Made by a program: the position numbers and the translations under genes
Shown: positions 14,577-23,781 of the stretch, piece by piece
Layout: every line of letters starts with the position of its first letter
Numbering within the stretch: the first letter of the stretch is position 1
The notes under the pieces: generated by a model
What the model saw: only the letters and a program-made list of their open reading frames with translations
Told to the model about the DNA's origin: nothing
Database searches by the model: none
Assembly (NCBI GenBank): GCA_047345645.1
Contig: JBLEFH010000011.1
DNA from: JBLEFH01 sp047345645
GTDB taxonomy: Bacteria > Pseudomonadota > Alphaproteobacteria > Rhodobacterales > Rhodobacteraceae
Length of the DNA stretch: 64,000 nt
Reading direction: 5' to 3' (one strand)

Positions 14577-16079
14577 ATGCGCTACATGAAATCCGCTTTC
14601 AGCGGGGTGGCAGCCCTTTGTCTGTCGACGCCGCTGATGGCCGCCGATACCGACGTGACCATCGTTCTAAACGAAGAGCTGGAGAATATCGAGCCCTGTA
14701 TGGCGGCCCAATCCAATATTGGCCGCGTTATCCTGCAGAATATTTCCGAAACGGTCACCGAACTGAATGTCGATAATGGCGAGGTGATGCCGCGTCTCGC
14801 GACCAGCTGGGAAGATCAAGGCGACGGTGTATGGCGCTTTAATCTGCGTGAGGATGTGCAGTTCTCGGATGGATCGGATTTCACCGCCGAGGATGTAAAA
14901 CACTCCATTGAGCGCACATTGTCCCCGGAACTGACCTGTGAAACTGGTGCGAAATATTTCGGCGGCATGACGATCACCCCGACCGTGGTGGACGATCATA
15001 CGATTGATATCGCATCCGATCCTGCACAGCCCATTCTGCCGCTTTTGATGTCGACCATGACGGTTGTGCCTTCCGAGACTCCCGTTGAGTTCACGCGAGA
15101 GCCAATTGGGACGGGGCCATACATGCTGTCGAGCTGGGAGCCCGGTCAATCTATCGTTCTGGACCGCAATGACGGCTATTGGGGTGAGCAGCCCTCCGTG
15201 ACCAAAGCCACCTATGTCTTTCGCGCAGACGATGCTGTGCGCGCCGCTATGGTCGAGACTGGCGAAGCCGATATTGCGCCGCTGATCAGTCAAACCAACG
15301 CAACCAATCCCGATACGGATTTCTCTTACCCGAACTCTGAAACGACCTATCTGCGGTTGGACCATGCTGTCGCTCCCCTTGATGATGTGCGCGTTCGCCG
15401 CGCGCTCAATCTTGCGGTCGATCGCGAGGCGTTTCTGGGAACGCTCGTTCCGGAAACGGCTGAACTGGCCACCCATATCACCGTGCCGACGACGCTTGGC
15501 GCTGGCGAAGAGCTTGAGGTTCCACCTTACGACCCTGATCAGGCGCGCGCTCTGATTGAAGAGGCAAAAGCCGACGGCGTACCGGTGGACACCGAGATCA
15601 TGATGATTGGCCGCCGCGGGAACTTCCCGAATGTGACGGAGGTGATGGAAGTTCTTCAGCAGATGTTTAATGATGTGGGGCTGAATACGGACCTTCAGAT
15701 GGTCGATGTTGCGGAATGGGTGAAATACTACTCCAAGCCCTTCGCATCCGGATCCGAGCCTTCAATTGTCGGCGCAATGCACGACAATAACCGCGGCGAT
15801 CCTGTCTTCTCGATGTATTTCAAATATGCTTGCGACGGACTTCAGTCGGGCACATGCGATGAAACGCTGGAGCAGCAAATCGCGGATGCAACGGCGACAG
15901 CGGGTGAAGGTCGCGCGGAAGCCTGGCAGACCGCATTCCAGCGCGCTCATGAGATCAGCGCTGATGTGATGCTGTTCCACATGGTCGGCTACAGCCGCGT
16001 CTCGCCGCGCATCGACTTCAAGCCGACGATTGCGACCAATTCCGAACTGCAATTGTCGCAGATCAAGTTCAACGACTGA
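14577..16079 (+). CDS. ABC transporter substrate-binding protein, family 5 (dipeptide/opine type)
   Basis: A 500-residue periplasmic protein with a Sec signal peptide (cleavage near residue 22, after LMAA) and the SBP_bac_5 fold: LATSWEDQGDGVWRFNLRED, FTAEDVKHSIERT, GTGPYMLSSW. The ATG at 14577 follows GGGAGGA at ideal distance. It is the first gene of an operon with two permeases and a double ATPase. Family members bind dipeptides, nickel, opines or oligosaccharides. The downstream acid-sugar enzymes make an aldarate or related acid a plausible ligand, but that is inference. Confidence 0.93.
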   Translation: MRYMKSAFSGVAALCLSTPLMAADTDVTIVLNEELENIEPCMAAQSNIGRVILQNISETVTELNVDNGEVMPRLATSWEDQGDGVWRFNLREDVQFSDGSDFTAEDVKHSIERTLSPELTCETGAKYFGGMTITPTVVDDHTIDIASDPAQPILPLLMSTMTVVPSETPVEFTREPIGTGPYMLSSWEPGQSIVLDRNDGYWGEQPSVTKATYVFRADDAVRAAMVETGEADIAPLISQTNATNPDTDFSYPNSETTYLRLDHAVAPLDDVRVRRALNLAVDREAFLGTLVPETAELATHITVPTTLGAGEELEVPPYDPDQARALIEEAKADGVPVDTEIMMIGRRGNFPNVTEVMEVLQQMFNDVGLNTDLQMVDVAEWVKYYSKPFASGSEPSIVGAMHDNNRGDPVFSMYFKYACDGLQSGTCDETLEQQIADATATAGEGRAEAWQTAFQRAHEISADVMLFHMVGYSRVSPRIDFKPTIATNSELQLSQIKFND

Positions 16080-16144
16080 TCCTTTACAGGGGGCGCCGAT
16101 AGGTTGGCGCCCCTTCAAACTCTGGCTTCCAATGGAGTGGAACA

Positions 16145-17059
16145 ATGCAGAAGTTTCTTGCGAAACGCGCTGTGTCCAGCGCCATCTCCCTGATCTTACT
16201 TATTATCGCGGTGTTCTTTCTCTCTCGGCTCACGGGTGATCCCACAGATCTTTACCTTCCGCTTGATGCCAGCCAGGAAGCGCGCGACCAATTCCGGCAA
16301 ATTCACGGGCTCGATGATCCTCTGATTATTCAGTTTGGCCGCTATGTGCAAGATCTTGTCCGGCTCGATTTTGGGGACTCTATCCGCCGCGCCGAGCCTG
16401 CCCTGCCTCTTGTTCTCGAAGCCTTTACCTGGACGCTGCGTCTCGCTCTCATCACCATGTCGCTGGTGACCGTTTCGGCCATTACGATCGGATCGCTCGC
16501 GGCTTTTCGCGTTGGCGGCATTTTCGACCGGATTGCGACGTTCTTCTCCCTGCTCGGAGCCTCTGCGCCGGATTTCTGGATCGCGATCGTGGCGATTGTA
16601 GTCTTTGCCGTCGGTCTCGGTTGGGTGCCCACGTCAGGAACCGGGGGCTTCGAATACTGGATCTTGCCGATCGCTGTCCTCTTCATTCGTCCCTTCGGCC
16701 TCATTCTTCAGGTCGTCCGTGGCTCTATGATCAACGCGCTCGGCTCTGCTTATGTGAAGACAGCAAGGGCCAAGGGCGTGTCGCCCCGAAAGGCCATTTT
16801 CGTTCACGCTCTTCGCAACGGAATGCTACCGGTCATCACCGTGATTGGCGATCAGGCGGCGGCACTGCTCAACGGCGCGGTGGTGATCGAGACAATCTTC
16901 GGCTTTCCTGGAATTGGAAAGCTGATGATTGACTCGATCCTGAATCGCGACTTCACCGTAGTGCTGGCAGCCATCATGGTCACGGCGCTGGCGATCTTCA
17001 TCATGAATATTCTAATCGACATCGCCTACGCGATCCTCGATCCGCGCATCCGTTACTGA
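16145..17059 (+). CDS. ABC transporter permease, DppB type
   Basis: A 304-residue inner-membrane permease with about six transmembrane segments, an N-terminal segment typical of DppB/OppB proteins and the EAA loop that contacts the ATPase (ARAKGVSPRKAIFVHALRN). Ribosome site GGAGTGGAA. It is paired with the second permease 10 bp downstream. Imports the ligand delivered by the binding protein at 14577. Confidence 0.94.
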   Translation: MQKFLAKRAVSSAISLILLIIAVFFLSRLTGDPTDLYLPLDASQEARDQFRQIHGLDDPLIIQFGRYVQDLVRLDFGDSIRRAEPALPLVLEAFTWTLRLALITMSLVTVSAITIGSLAAFRVGGIFDRIATFFSLLGASAPDFWIAIVAIVVFAVGLGWVPTSGTGGFEYWILPIAVLFIRPFGLILQVVRGSMINALGSAYVKTARAKGVSPRKAIFVHALRNGMLPVITVIGDQAAALLNGAVVIETIFGFPGIGKLMIDSILNRDFTVVLAAIMVTALAIFIMNILIDIAYAILDPRIRY

Positions 17060-17069
17060 GGAGAGCGTC

Positions 17070-17996
17070 ATGTCAGATATAAACACTCCCACCAACGAAG
17101 CCAAGCCAGAACCCGGAAAGTTCCGCACCATGCTGGGACTTCTGCTGGCTGACAAGACCGCAACCATTGCTGCGCTCTTTCTTCTGGTGATTATCCTCTT
17201 CGCCATCCTGGGGCCGCTGCTTCTCGAAGAGGTTGCGACCCGGCAAAATCTGCGCGGGCGGAATGCACCGCCGTTTCAGACCGATCTGGGCTTTCTGATG
17301 TTCCTCGGGGGCGATCAGCTCGGCCGCCCGCTTCTGGCGCGGATTATTGTGGCGGCTGGTAACACGATGGCTGTCGCCACCGGGGCGGTGATTGCCTCGA
17401 TGCTGATCGGCTCTGCCCTTGGCCTTATGGCGGGCTATTCGCGGGGCCGGATCGGCGACCTGATCCCCCGTCTTGCGGATGTGATCATGTCTTTCCCGTC
17501 ACTGCTTCTGGCCGTGATCGTGCTTTATATGCTTGAGCCATCCGTCGGGAATATTGTGATTGTACTCGCGATTACGCGGATCCCCGTCTATCTGCGCACG
17601 ACGCGCGCCGAAGTTCTCGAAGTGCGCGAGCGCATGTTCGTGCAGGCGGCAACTGTGATGGGTGCCTCACATAAACGGATCATTTTCCGGCATATCCTGC
17701 CTGTGATTCTTCCGACGCTGCTGACCATCGCCACCCTCGATTTTGCCTTTGTCATGCTGGCGGAAAGCTCGCTCTCATTCCTCGGTATCGGCATTCAGCC
17801 CCCCGAAATCACATGGGGCCTGATGGTCTCGCAAGGCCGCCCATATCTAACGACCGCCTGGTGGCTGTCCTTCTGGCCGGGTCTTGCAATCATCCTGACC
17901 ACAATGTCGCTCAACCTGCTCTCGAACTGGATGAGGATCGCACTTGATCCGACACAGCGCTGGCGCCTTGAAATCGGAGGAAAGAAAAATGGCTGA
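17070..17996 (+). CDS. ABC transporter permease, DppC type
   Basis: A 308-residue partner permease of the DppC/OppC family: a cytoplasmic N-terminus, six hydrophobic segments and the EAA loop ATVMGASHKRIIFRHILPV. Start preceded by GAGGAGAG. The stop overlaps the ATPase start by 8 bp, so translation is coupled. Confidence 0.94.
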   Translation: MSDINTPTNEAKPEPGKFRTMLGLLLADKTATIAALFLLVIILFAILGPLLLEEVATRQNLRGRNAPPFQTDLGFLMFLGGDQLGRPLLARIIVAAGNTMAVATGAVIASMLIGSALGLMAGYSRGRIGDLIPRLADVIMSFPSLLLAVIVLYMLEPSVGNIVIVLAITRIPVYLRTTRAEVLEVRERMFVQAATVMGASHKRIIFRHILPVILPTLLTIATLDFAFVMLAESSLSFLGIGIQPPEITWGLMVSQGRPYLTTAWWLSFWPGLAIILTTMSLNLLSNWMRIALDPTQRWRLEIGGKKNG

Positions 17997-19611
17997 ACCC
18001 CTTCTTGAAGTTCGCGACCTCTCCGTCACCTTTCAGACGGTCCGCGGTCCGGTCCATGCGGTCCAGAACATAAGCTGGCAGGTCAATCGTGGTGAAGTGC
18101 TTGCCATTCTGGGCGAATCCGGTTCCGGAAAATCCGTGTCCGCCTCCGCAGTGATGGATTTGATTGACTGCCCGCCGGGCGAAATCACCAGTGGCGAGAT
18201 TTTCTATGAAGGCCGCGACCTTCTGAAAATGTCGCACAGCGCGCGCCGCGCCATTAACGGCAAGAAGATCGCGATGATCTTTCAGGACCCGCTATCGCAC
18301 CTCAACCCGGTATACACCGTTGGCTGGCAGATTGAGGAAACCATGGTCATTCATGGCATTTCCTCTAAGGAGGCCAAGGCGGAGACGCTGAGCCTTCTGG
18401 CAAAGGTCGGCATTCCGGACCCCGAAATTGCCGCGAAGAAATACCCGCACCAGTTCTCTGGCGGCCAGCGCCAGCGCCTGATGATCGCAATGGCCCTCGC
18501 TCTGAAACCGGACGTGCTGATCGCGGATGAACCGACGACGGCTCTCGACGTGACGGTTCAGGCCCAAATTCTGGAGCTTCTTGAGGAGCTGCAAAAAGAG
18601 ACTGGCATGGCGCTTTTGATCATCACGCATGATCTTGGTGTCGTCGCGGAGATTGCCCATCGTGTGGTGGTCATGAATCGCGGTGTGATTGTGGAGCAGG
18701 GAACTGCTCGCGAGATTTACGCCAATCCGCAGCATGAATACACCAAGCGTCTGATTGCCTGTGCGCCAGGTCAAGGTGATATCCATGAGCAGCCCCTCGA
18801 TACCGAGCCACTGCTTCAGGTGCGCGATGCGCGTAAGCTCTACGGCGCGTTTGAGGCCTTGAGCGGTGTCAGTTTCGATCTGCGTGAAGGGGAAACCCTC
18901 GCGATTGTGGGTGAAAGCGGCTCAGGTAAATCGACAACCGCGCGTATCCTTCTTCGGCTTGAAGAGGCGTCCGGTGGCACTGCGTTTTATCGAGGGCAGG
19001 ATCTTTTCTCGCTCTCGCCCCAAGAGATGTTCAAGCTGCGCCGCGATATACAGATGGTGTTCCAGGATCCAACGCAAAGTCTCAATCCGCGGATGACGGT
19101 CTATGAGCTGATTTCCGAGGCATGGGCCATTCACCGGGAGATTCTGCCCAAGTCCCGTTGGAAAGAGCGCGTCAATGAACTGTTGGAAGAGGTTGGTCTT
19201 AGCCCGGAACACGCGCATCGCTATCCCCATCAATTCTCAGGCGGGCAGCGTCAGCGGATCGCCATTGCCCGCGCGCTTGCACTGGAGCCGCGTGTCATCG
19301 TTTGTGATGAAGCGGTTTCTGCTCTTGATGTTCAGGTGCAGGGGCAAGTCATCGCGCTCCTGGATCGCCTGAAGGCCGAGTTTGGCCTTAGCTACATATT
19401 TATCGCCCATGACCTGCCGGTCGTGCGCGATTTCGCCGACCGTGTGATCGTCATGAAGGGCGGCCGCATCGTCGAGCAAGGGCCGGTGCGGCAGATATTC
19501 GACGCACCTCAAGAACCTTACACGCAGAATTTGCTGGCCGCCTCGCTTGATCCGGATCCGGAGATTCAGGCCCGTCGCCGCGCGGAACGTCTGGCCGAGG
19601 AGACCGTTTAA
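17989..19611 (+). CDS. ABC transporter double ATPase (DppD-DppF fusion)
   Basis: A 540-residue protein with two complete ABC domains: Walker A GESGSGKS near residues 40 and 317, signature FSGGQRQR in both halves, Walker B VLIADEPT and VIVCDEAV. It thus replaces the separate DppD and DppF subunits, as in many alphaproteobacterial transporters of this family. Start at ATG 17989 with CGGAGG upstream. Supplies energy for the permease pair encoded before it. The last base of its stop overlaps the ATG of the dehydrogenase at 19611. Confidence 0.94.
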   Translation: MAEPLLEVRDLSVTFQTVRGPVHAVQNISWQVNRGEVLAILGESGSGKSVSASAVMDLIDCPPGEITSGEIFYEGRDLLKMSHSARRAINGKKIAMIFQDPLSHLNPVYTVGWQIEETMVIHGISSKEAKAETLSLLAKVGIPDPEIAAKKYPHQFSGGQRQRLMIAMALALKPDVLIADEPTTALDVTVQAQILELLEELQKETGMALLIITHDLGVVAEIAHRVVVMNRGVIVEQGTAREIYANPQHEYTKRLIACAPGQGDIHEQPLDTEPLLQVRDARKLYGAFEALSGVSFDLREGETLAIVGESGSGKSTTARILLRLEEASGGTAFYRGQDLFSLSPQEMFKLRRDIQMVFQDPTQSLNPRMTVYELISEAWAIHREILPKSRWKERVNELLEEVGLSPEHAHRYPHQFSGGQRQRIAIARALALEPRVIVCDEAVSALDVQVQGQVIALLDRLKAEFGLSYIFIAHDLPVVRDFADRVIVMKGGRIVEQGPVRQIFDAPQEPYTQNLLAASLDPDPEIQARRRAERLAEETV

Positions 19612-20585
19612 TGACCAAGCCCGATATCATGATGCTCTACCCTCAGCGCCCGGTTGCCATGGCCGAACTTGAGAAATCCTACAGGGTTCATCGTTGGGAT
19701 GAGTCCGATGACAAAGCCACTTTTCTCGCCGAGCACGGCCCCAAATGCCGTGCGATTGTCTCAAACGGGCATGCGCCGGTGAACCGGAATATTCTCAATG
19801 CGATGCCCAATTTGGAGATCGTGGCCTGTTCATCGGCGGGTTTTGAAACCTTCGATCTTGCTGCATTGGCGCAGCGCGGTGTTGCGCTGACCAATACCTC
19901 GCAGGCGCTCTGTGATGATGTGGCTGATACCGCCATTATGTTGATGCTGGCCGCGCGCCGGTCACTGGTGAGGGCGGACAATTACATCCGCTCGGGCGAG
20001 TGGGCGAAGAAGGGTCCGTTTCCGCTACAGCGCAGCCTGAAAGGACGCAAACTCGGCGTTGTCGGGATGGGCACGATTGGGCAGGCGATAGCGACACGGG
20101 GCGAAGCGATGGGCCTTGAGATCAGCTATTGGAACCGCCGGGAAAAGGATGTGCGTTGGCGCTTTGTTCCCGATCTGCTAGATCTTGCGCGTGAAAGCGA
20201 TAATCTGATCGTCATCGTGGCGGGCGGCGAGGGCACACGCAATCTGATCTCGGAAGAGGTGATGTCCGCACTCGGCCCGGACGGGCTGCTGGTCAATGTC
20301 GCACGGGGCTCTGTCGTAGATGAGGGCGCGCTCATTGAGACGCTGTCTTCTGGTCGCTTGGGCCATGCCGCGCTGGATGTGTACGCCAACGAGCCGAACC
20401 CGGATCCCAGATTAACGGCGCTCCCTAACACAACGCTGTTCCCTCATCACGCCTCGGGCACCATCGAGACCCGCGATGCTATGGCGATGCTTGTCGTTGA
20501 GAATTTGGCGGCGTTCTACAATGGCGAGCCGCTGATCACTCCCGTTGATCTCTCGGTCTACATTCCCAAGCCGGTCGAGGCCTGA
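19611..20585 (+). CDS. D-isomer-specific 2-hydroxyacid dehydrogenase
   Basis: A 324-residue NAD(P)-dependent enzyme. The Rossmann motif VVGMGTIGQA is near residue 147; the substrate-binding Arg is in NVARGSVVDE and the catalytic His in FPHHASG. Most like glyoxylate/hydroxypyruvate reductases or phosphonate-type dehydrogenases; the substrate cannot be fixed. Translationally coupled to the ABC ATPase (TAATG), so it is part of the transporter operon and probably acts on the imported acid or its product. A second, only distantly similar, enzyme of the family is at 23781. Confidence 0.9.
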   Translation: MTKPDIMMLYPQRPVAMAELEKSYRVHRWDESDDKATFLAEHGPKCRAIVSNGHAPVNRNILNAMPNLEIVACSSAGFETFDLAALAQRGVALTNTSQALCDDVADTAIMLMLAARRSLVRADNYIRSGEWAKKGPFPLQRSLKGRKLGVVGMGTIGQAIATRGEAMGLEISYWNRREKDVRWRFVPDLLDLARESDNLIVIVAGGEGTRNLISEEVMSALGPDGLLVNVARGSVVDEGALIETLSSGRLGHAALDVYANEPNPDPRLTALPNTTLFPHHASGTIETRDAMAMLVVENLAAFYNGEPLITPVDLSVYIPKPVEA

Positions 20586-20586
20586 G

Positions 20587-21618
20587 ATGCTAAGATATTT
20601 TCTCTGGTCATATACGGTCACAGCGGCGGGCCTCGTCGGTGCCTTCGCTCTGGGCTGGAATTATTCTGGAACGCTTGAGGGAGGTCTGAGCTTTCTGCTC
20701 GTCGGAACGGTTCTTGCGGTTCTTGAAATTTCGCTCAGCTTCGACAATGCCATCGTCAATGCCAACAAGCTCAATCAGATGACGCCGATTTGGCGTCGAC
20801 GCTTTCTGACATGGGGTATTCTCATTGCTGTCTTCGGGATGAGGATCGTTTTCCCGCTCCTGATTGTCGTTGTCGCCGCCGGTATCGGCCCGATCGAAGC
20901 CATTCGTCTCGCCGCGACAGACCCTGATCGCTATGCTGAAATCGTCGGCTCTGCACATCTTTCCATCGCGGCCTTTGGCGGCGCGTTCCTGATGATGGTT
21001 GCGCTAAGTTATTTCATCAATGAGGGCAAAGATGTTCATTGGATCGCCACCATCGAGCGCCAATTGCAAAAGTTCGGTTCTGTGCGCGGCACTGAGATTG
21101 CGTTGGTTCTGGCGGTCATCATCGGCTTTTCATCGGCGCTCGATACCGCTGATCGCGCGACCTTTCTTTATGCGGCGGTCTTCGGTCTCGTCACCTTCAT
21201 GGCTGTTGACCTCCTGGGACATGTACTCGACCGTTCAGATGCCGCCGAAACAGTCGCTAAAGGAGGCCTGGGAGCCTTTCTTTATCTTGAAGTCCTCGAT
21301 GCCTCATTCAGCTTTGACGGCGTGATCGGTGCTTTCGCGCTGACCCAGAACCTGTTCCTGATCGCGATCGGTCTCGGGATCGGGGCGATGTATGTGCGCT
21401 CAATGACCATCATGCTCGTCGAAAAAGGCGCGCTGACCCAGTTCCGCTATCTCGAAAACGGCGCATTCTGGTCGATCTTCGTGCTCTCGGTGATCATGTT
21501 CGCGCAGGCACTATTCCACATCCCGGAGGCCATTACGGGTCTTCTGGGCGCAGGGTTCATCGGCTTGGCACTCCTGTCATCACTTCGCCACAACCGGATC
21601 GTGGATAGTCGCGACTAA
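20587..21618 (+). CDS. DUF475 / TerC-superfamily membrane protein
   Basis: A 343-residue polytopic membrane protein with about nine hydrophobic segments and conserved acidic residues within the membrane region (SFDNAIVNANKLN near residue 47 and LDASFSFDGVIGAF near 235), the hallmark of the DUF475/TerC group. TerC relatives are linked to metal-ion export or metalation of exported proteins. Begins 1 bp after the preceding stop, so it is in the same transcript, although its link to sugar-acid use is unclear. Confidence 0.88.
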   Translation: MLRYFLWSYTVTAAGLVGAFALGWNYSGTLEGGLSFLLVGTVLAVLEISLSFDNAIVNANKLNQMTPIWRRRFLTWGILIAVFGMRIVFPLLIVVVAAGIGPIEAIRLAATDPDRYAEIVGSAHLSIAAFGGAFLMMVALSYFINEGKDVHWIATIERQLQKFGSVRGTEIALVLAVIIGFSSALDTADRATFLYAAVFGLVTFMAVDLLGHVLDRSDAAETVAKGGLGAFLYLEVLDASFSFDGVIGAFALTQNLFLIAIGLGIGAMYVRSMTIMLVEKGALTQFRYLENGAFWSIFVLSVIMFAQALFHIPEAITGLLGAGFIGLALLSSLRHNRIVDSRD

Positions 21619-21692
21619 AGAGTAGGCGGCAGGGCGCAGAACGACTCTACGCCCATGTCCTCAACAAAAACACCATGCCGGAGGAGGCACAT

Positions 21693-22844
21693 TTGACCAA
21701 CGCTCAGCTTCATCATGACGAGATCACAGGGATCCGTCTCAGCCATCTTCTTGTGCCGATTGCCAAGCCTGTATCCGATGCAAAAGTGGCAACGGGGCTT
21801 CAGTCGCCGCTGGGTGCAGTGGATCTTCTGCTGGTCGAAATCGCGTCCAACGGAGGTCATGTCGGCTTCGGCTTTTCCTACACGTTGCGGGCGGGCGGCA
21901 CGGCACTGATGGCGCTGGCGCGTGAAATTGCGCCCTTGCTCGAAGGGCAGGATCCAAACCGGATTTCCTGGCTCTGGAGCCTTCTGGCCTGGCGCACGAA
22001 CTCGCTGGGTGAAGGCGGCGCCGCGGCCCAATGCATCGCGGCTTTTGATGCGGCCTTATGGGATATGAAGGCTAAACGGGCCAACCTCCCCTTGGCTCAT
22101 CTTCTTGGTGCGCGCCGAGAAGCGGTTCCTGTCTACAATACGTCCGGTCAATATCTTCAGGCCACGATCCCGGAGATGCGCGAGGGCGCTGAAGCGGCGA
22201 TTGAAAGCGGTATCGGCGGGATCAAGATGAAGGTCGGCCAGCCGGATGCTGCCGAAGATATGCGCCGCATCGCCGCGTTGCGTGACATCACCGAAGGACG
22301 TGCCGCCCTGATGATTGATGCCAATCAACAATGGTCGCGTTCCGCTGCGGGCAGCTTTTGCCGCGCTGTCGACGATTTCGGGCTTACCTTCATAGAAGAG
22401 CCGCTTGCGGCGCGAGATCATGAGGGCCATGGCGCATTGGCCGCGAAGCTGGTTACGCCGGTCGCAACAGGCGAGATGCTGACTTCCGTTGCCGAGCATC
22501 GTGCGCTCATTAGTGCAGGCGGTGCCGGGTTTTGCCAGGTCGATGCGCCGCGCATTGGTGGCATCACACCCTTCCTGAAAGTCATGGCGATGGCGGAGGA
22601 AGCCCGTATCGGCCTCGCACCGCATTTCGTTATGGAGCAGCATATCCAACTCGCGGCCGCGTTCGATGGCCCCGTCTGGGTCGAGCATTTCGACTGGTTC
22701 GAGCCACTCTTCGAAGAGCGTCTGGAAATCCGCGACGGCCAGATGTGGCTCCCGCGCAGGCCCGGTTTTGGTCTCACGCTTTCGGATGCCGCACGCCGCA
22801 TGGCGCAGGATGACGTCACACTGGGGCGAATGCCTGACGCGTAA
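21693..22844 (+). CDS. enolase-superfamily acid-sugar dehydratase, talarate/galactarate type
   Basis: A mandelate-racemase subgroup enzyme of about 383 residues. A TTG at 21693 with GGAGGAGG five bases upstream is the best start; an ATG at 21675 lacks a ribosome site. Catalytic features: KMK dyad in GGIKMKVG, metal ligands D in LMIDANQQW, E in FIEEPL and E in ATGEM, then the His in LAPHFVME and the VEHFDWFEPLFEE stretch typical of L-talarate/galactarate dehydratases. It would convert an aldarate to 5-dehydro-4-deoxyglucarate, the substrate of KdgD encoded next. Confidence 0.86.
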   Translation: MTNAQLHHDEITGIRLSHLLVPIAKPVSDAKVATGLQSPLGAVDLLLVEIASNGGHVGFGFSYTLRAGGTALMALAREIAPLLEGQDPNRISWLWSLLAWRTNSLGEGGAAAQCIAAFDAALWDMKAKRANLPLAHLLGARREAVPVYNTSGQYLQATIPEMREGAEAAIESGIGGIKMKVGQPDAAEDMRRIAALRDITEGRAALMIDANQQWSRSAAGSFCRAVDDFGLTFIEEPLAARDHEGHGALAAKLVTPVATGEMLTSVAEHRALISAGGAGFCQVDAPRIGGITPFLKVMAMAEEARIGLAPHFVMEQHIQLAAAFDGPVWVEHFDWFEPLFEERLEIRDGQMWLPRRPGFGLTLSDAARRMAQDDVTLGRMPDA

Positions 22845-22875
22845 GCCCTACCAAATATAAAGAAAGGAACTCCCA

Positions 22876-23781
22876 ATGATTGATAACAAGGATCTTCAGG
22901 AACGCATCCGCGAGGGCTTGCTCTCCTTTCCCGTAACGCCGTTCGATGAGAACGATGCGTTCGCGCCCGCGCCGTTTTCCGAGCATTTGGAATGGCTTTC
23001 GGAATTCCCCGTTGCGGGGCTTATCGTTGCGGGCGGCACGGGTGAGCTCTTCTCCCTTACACCATCGGAAGTTTTCGAGGTGGTGCGCGTTGCCAAAGCT
23101 GCTCAGCCCGGCCAGCCCATTATTGCGGGATGCGGCTATGGCACAAAACTTGCCTGCGAGATGGCCCAGGGTATCGAAGCTGCGGGGGGAGACGGGATTC
23201 TGCTCCTGCCGCATTATCTGACCGAAGCTCCGCAAGATGGTATCGCCGCCCGTATTCGTGCCGTCTGCAAATCGACCAAGATGAGTGTGATCGTTTATAA
23301 TCGCGGCCAGGCTCGCGTGACAGCGGACACGCTTGCGCAACTGGCGGAGGAGTGCCCCAATCTGATCGGCTTCAAGGATGGCACAGGCGACATCGACACC
23401 GTGCGCCGCGTCACGCTGCGCATGGGCGACCGGCTGAGCTATATCGGCGGCATGCCCACGCATGAGCTGTTCGCGCAGGCCTATCGCGGCGCGGGGATGC
23501 CGACCTATTCCTCGGCGGTGTTCAACTTCGTGCCGAACATCGCGCTCGAATTTCATGGGGCTTTTGTCTCGGGTGATGATGCGACATGCGAGCGTCTCCT
23601 ACAGGAGTTTTACTACCCCTTCGCGAAGATCCGCGATCGGAAAACCGGCTATGCTGTGTCGGCGATCAAGGCCGGGGTACGATTGCGCGGGATAAAGGCC
23701 GGCTCCGTCCGTGCGCCCTTAACCGATCTGACGGAAGAGGAAATGAACATGATGAAAGCTTTGGTCGAGGGGCGATCATAA
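22876..23781 (+). CDS. kdgD: 5-dehydro-4-deoxyglucarate dehydratase
   Basis: A 301-residue DHDPS-family aldolase-fold enzyme. Conserved GLLSFPVTPFD start, GGTGELFSLT, the YNRGQAR segment typical of KdgD, and the Schiff-base Lys in IGFKDGTGD. It dehydrates and decarboxylates 5-dehydro-4-deoxyglucarate to 2-oxoglutarate semialdehyde, the step after galactarate/glucarate dehydration. The semialdehyde dehydrogenase that should follow is not in this window. Good ribosome site AAGGA; the stop overlaps the next start (TAATG). Confidence 0.92.
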   Translation: MIDNKDLQERIREGLLSFPVTPFDENDAFAPAPFSEHLEWLSEFPVAGLIVAGGTGELFSLTPSEVFEVVRVAKAAQPGQPIIAGCGYGTKLACEMAQGIEAAGGDGILLLPHYLTEAPQDGIAARIRAVCKSTKMSVIVYNRGQARVTADTLAQLAEECPNLIGFKDGTGDIDTVRRVTLRMGDRLSYIGGMPTHELFAQAYRGAGMPTYSSAVFNFVPNIALEFHGAFVSGDDATCERLLQEFYYPFAKIRDRKTGYAVSAIKAGVRLRGIKAGSVRAPLTDLTEEEMNMMKALVEGRS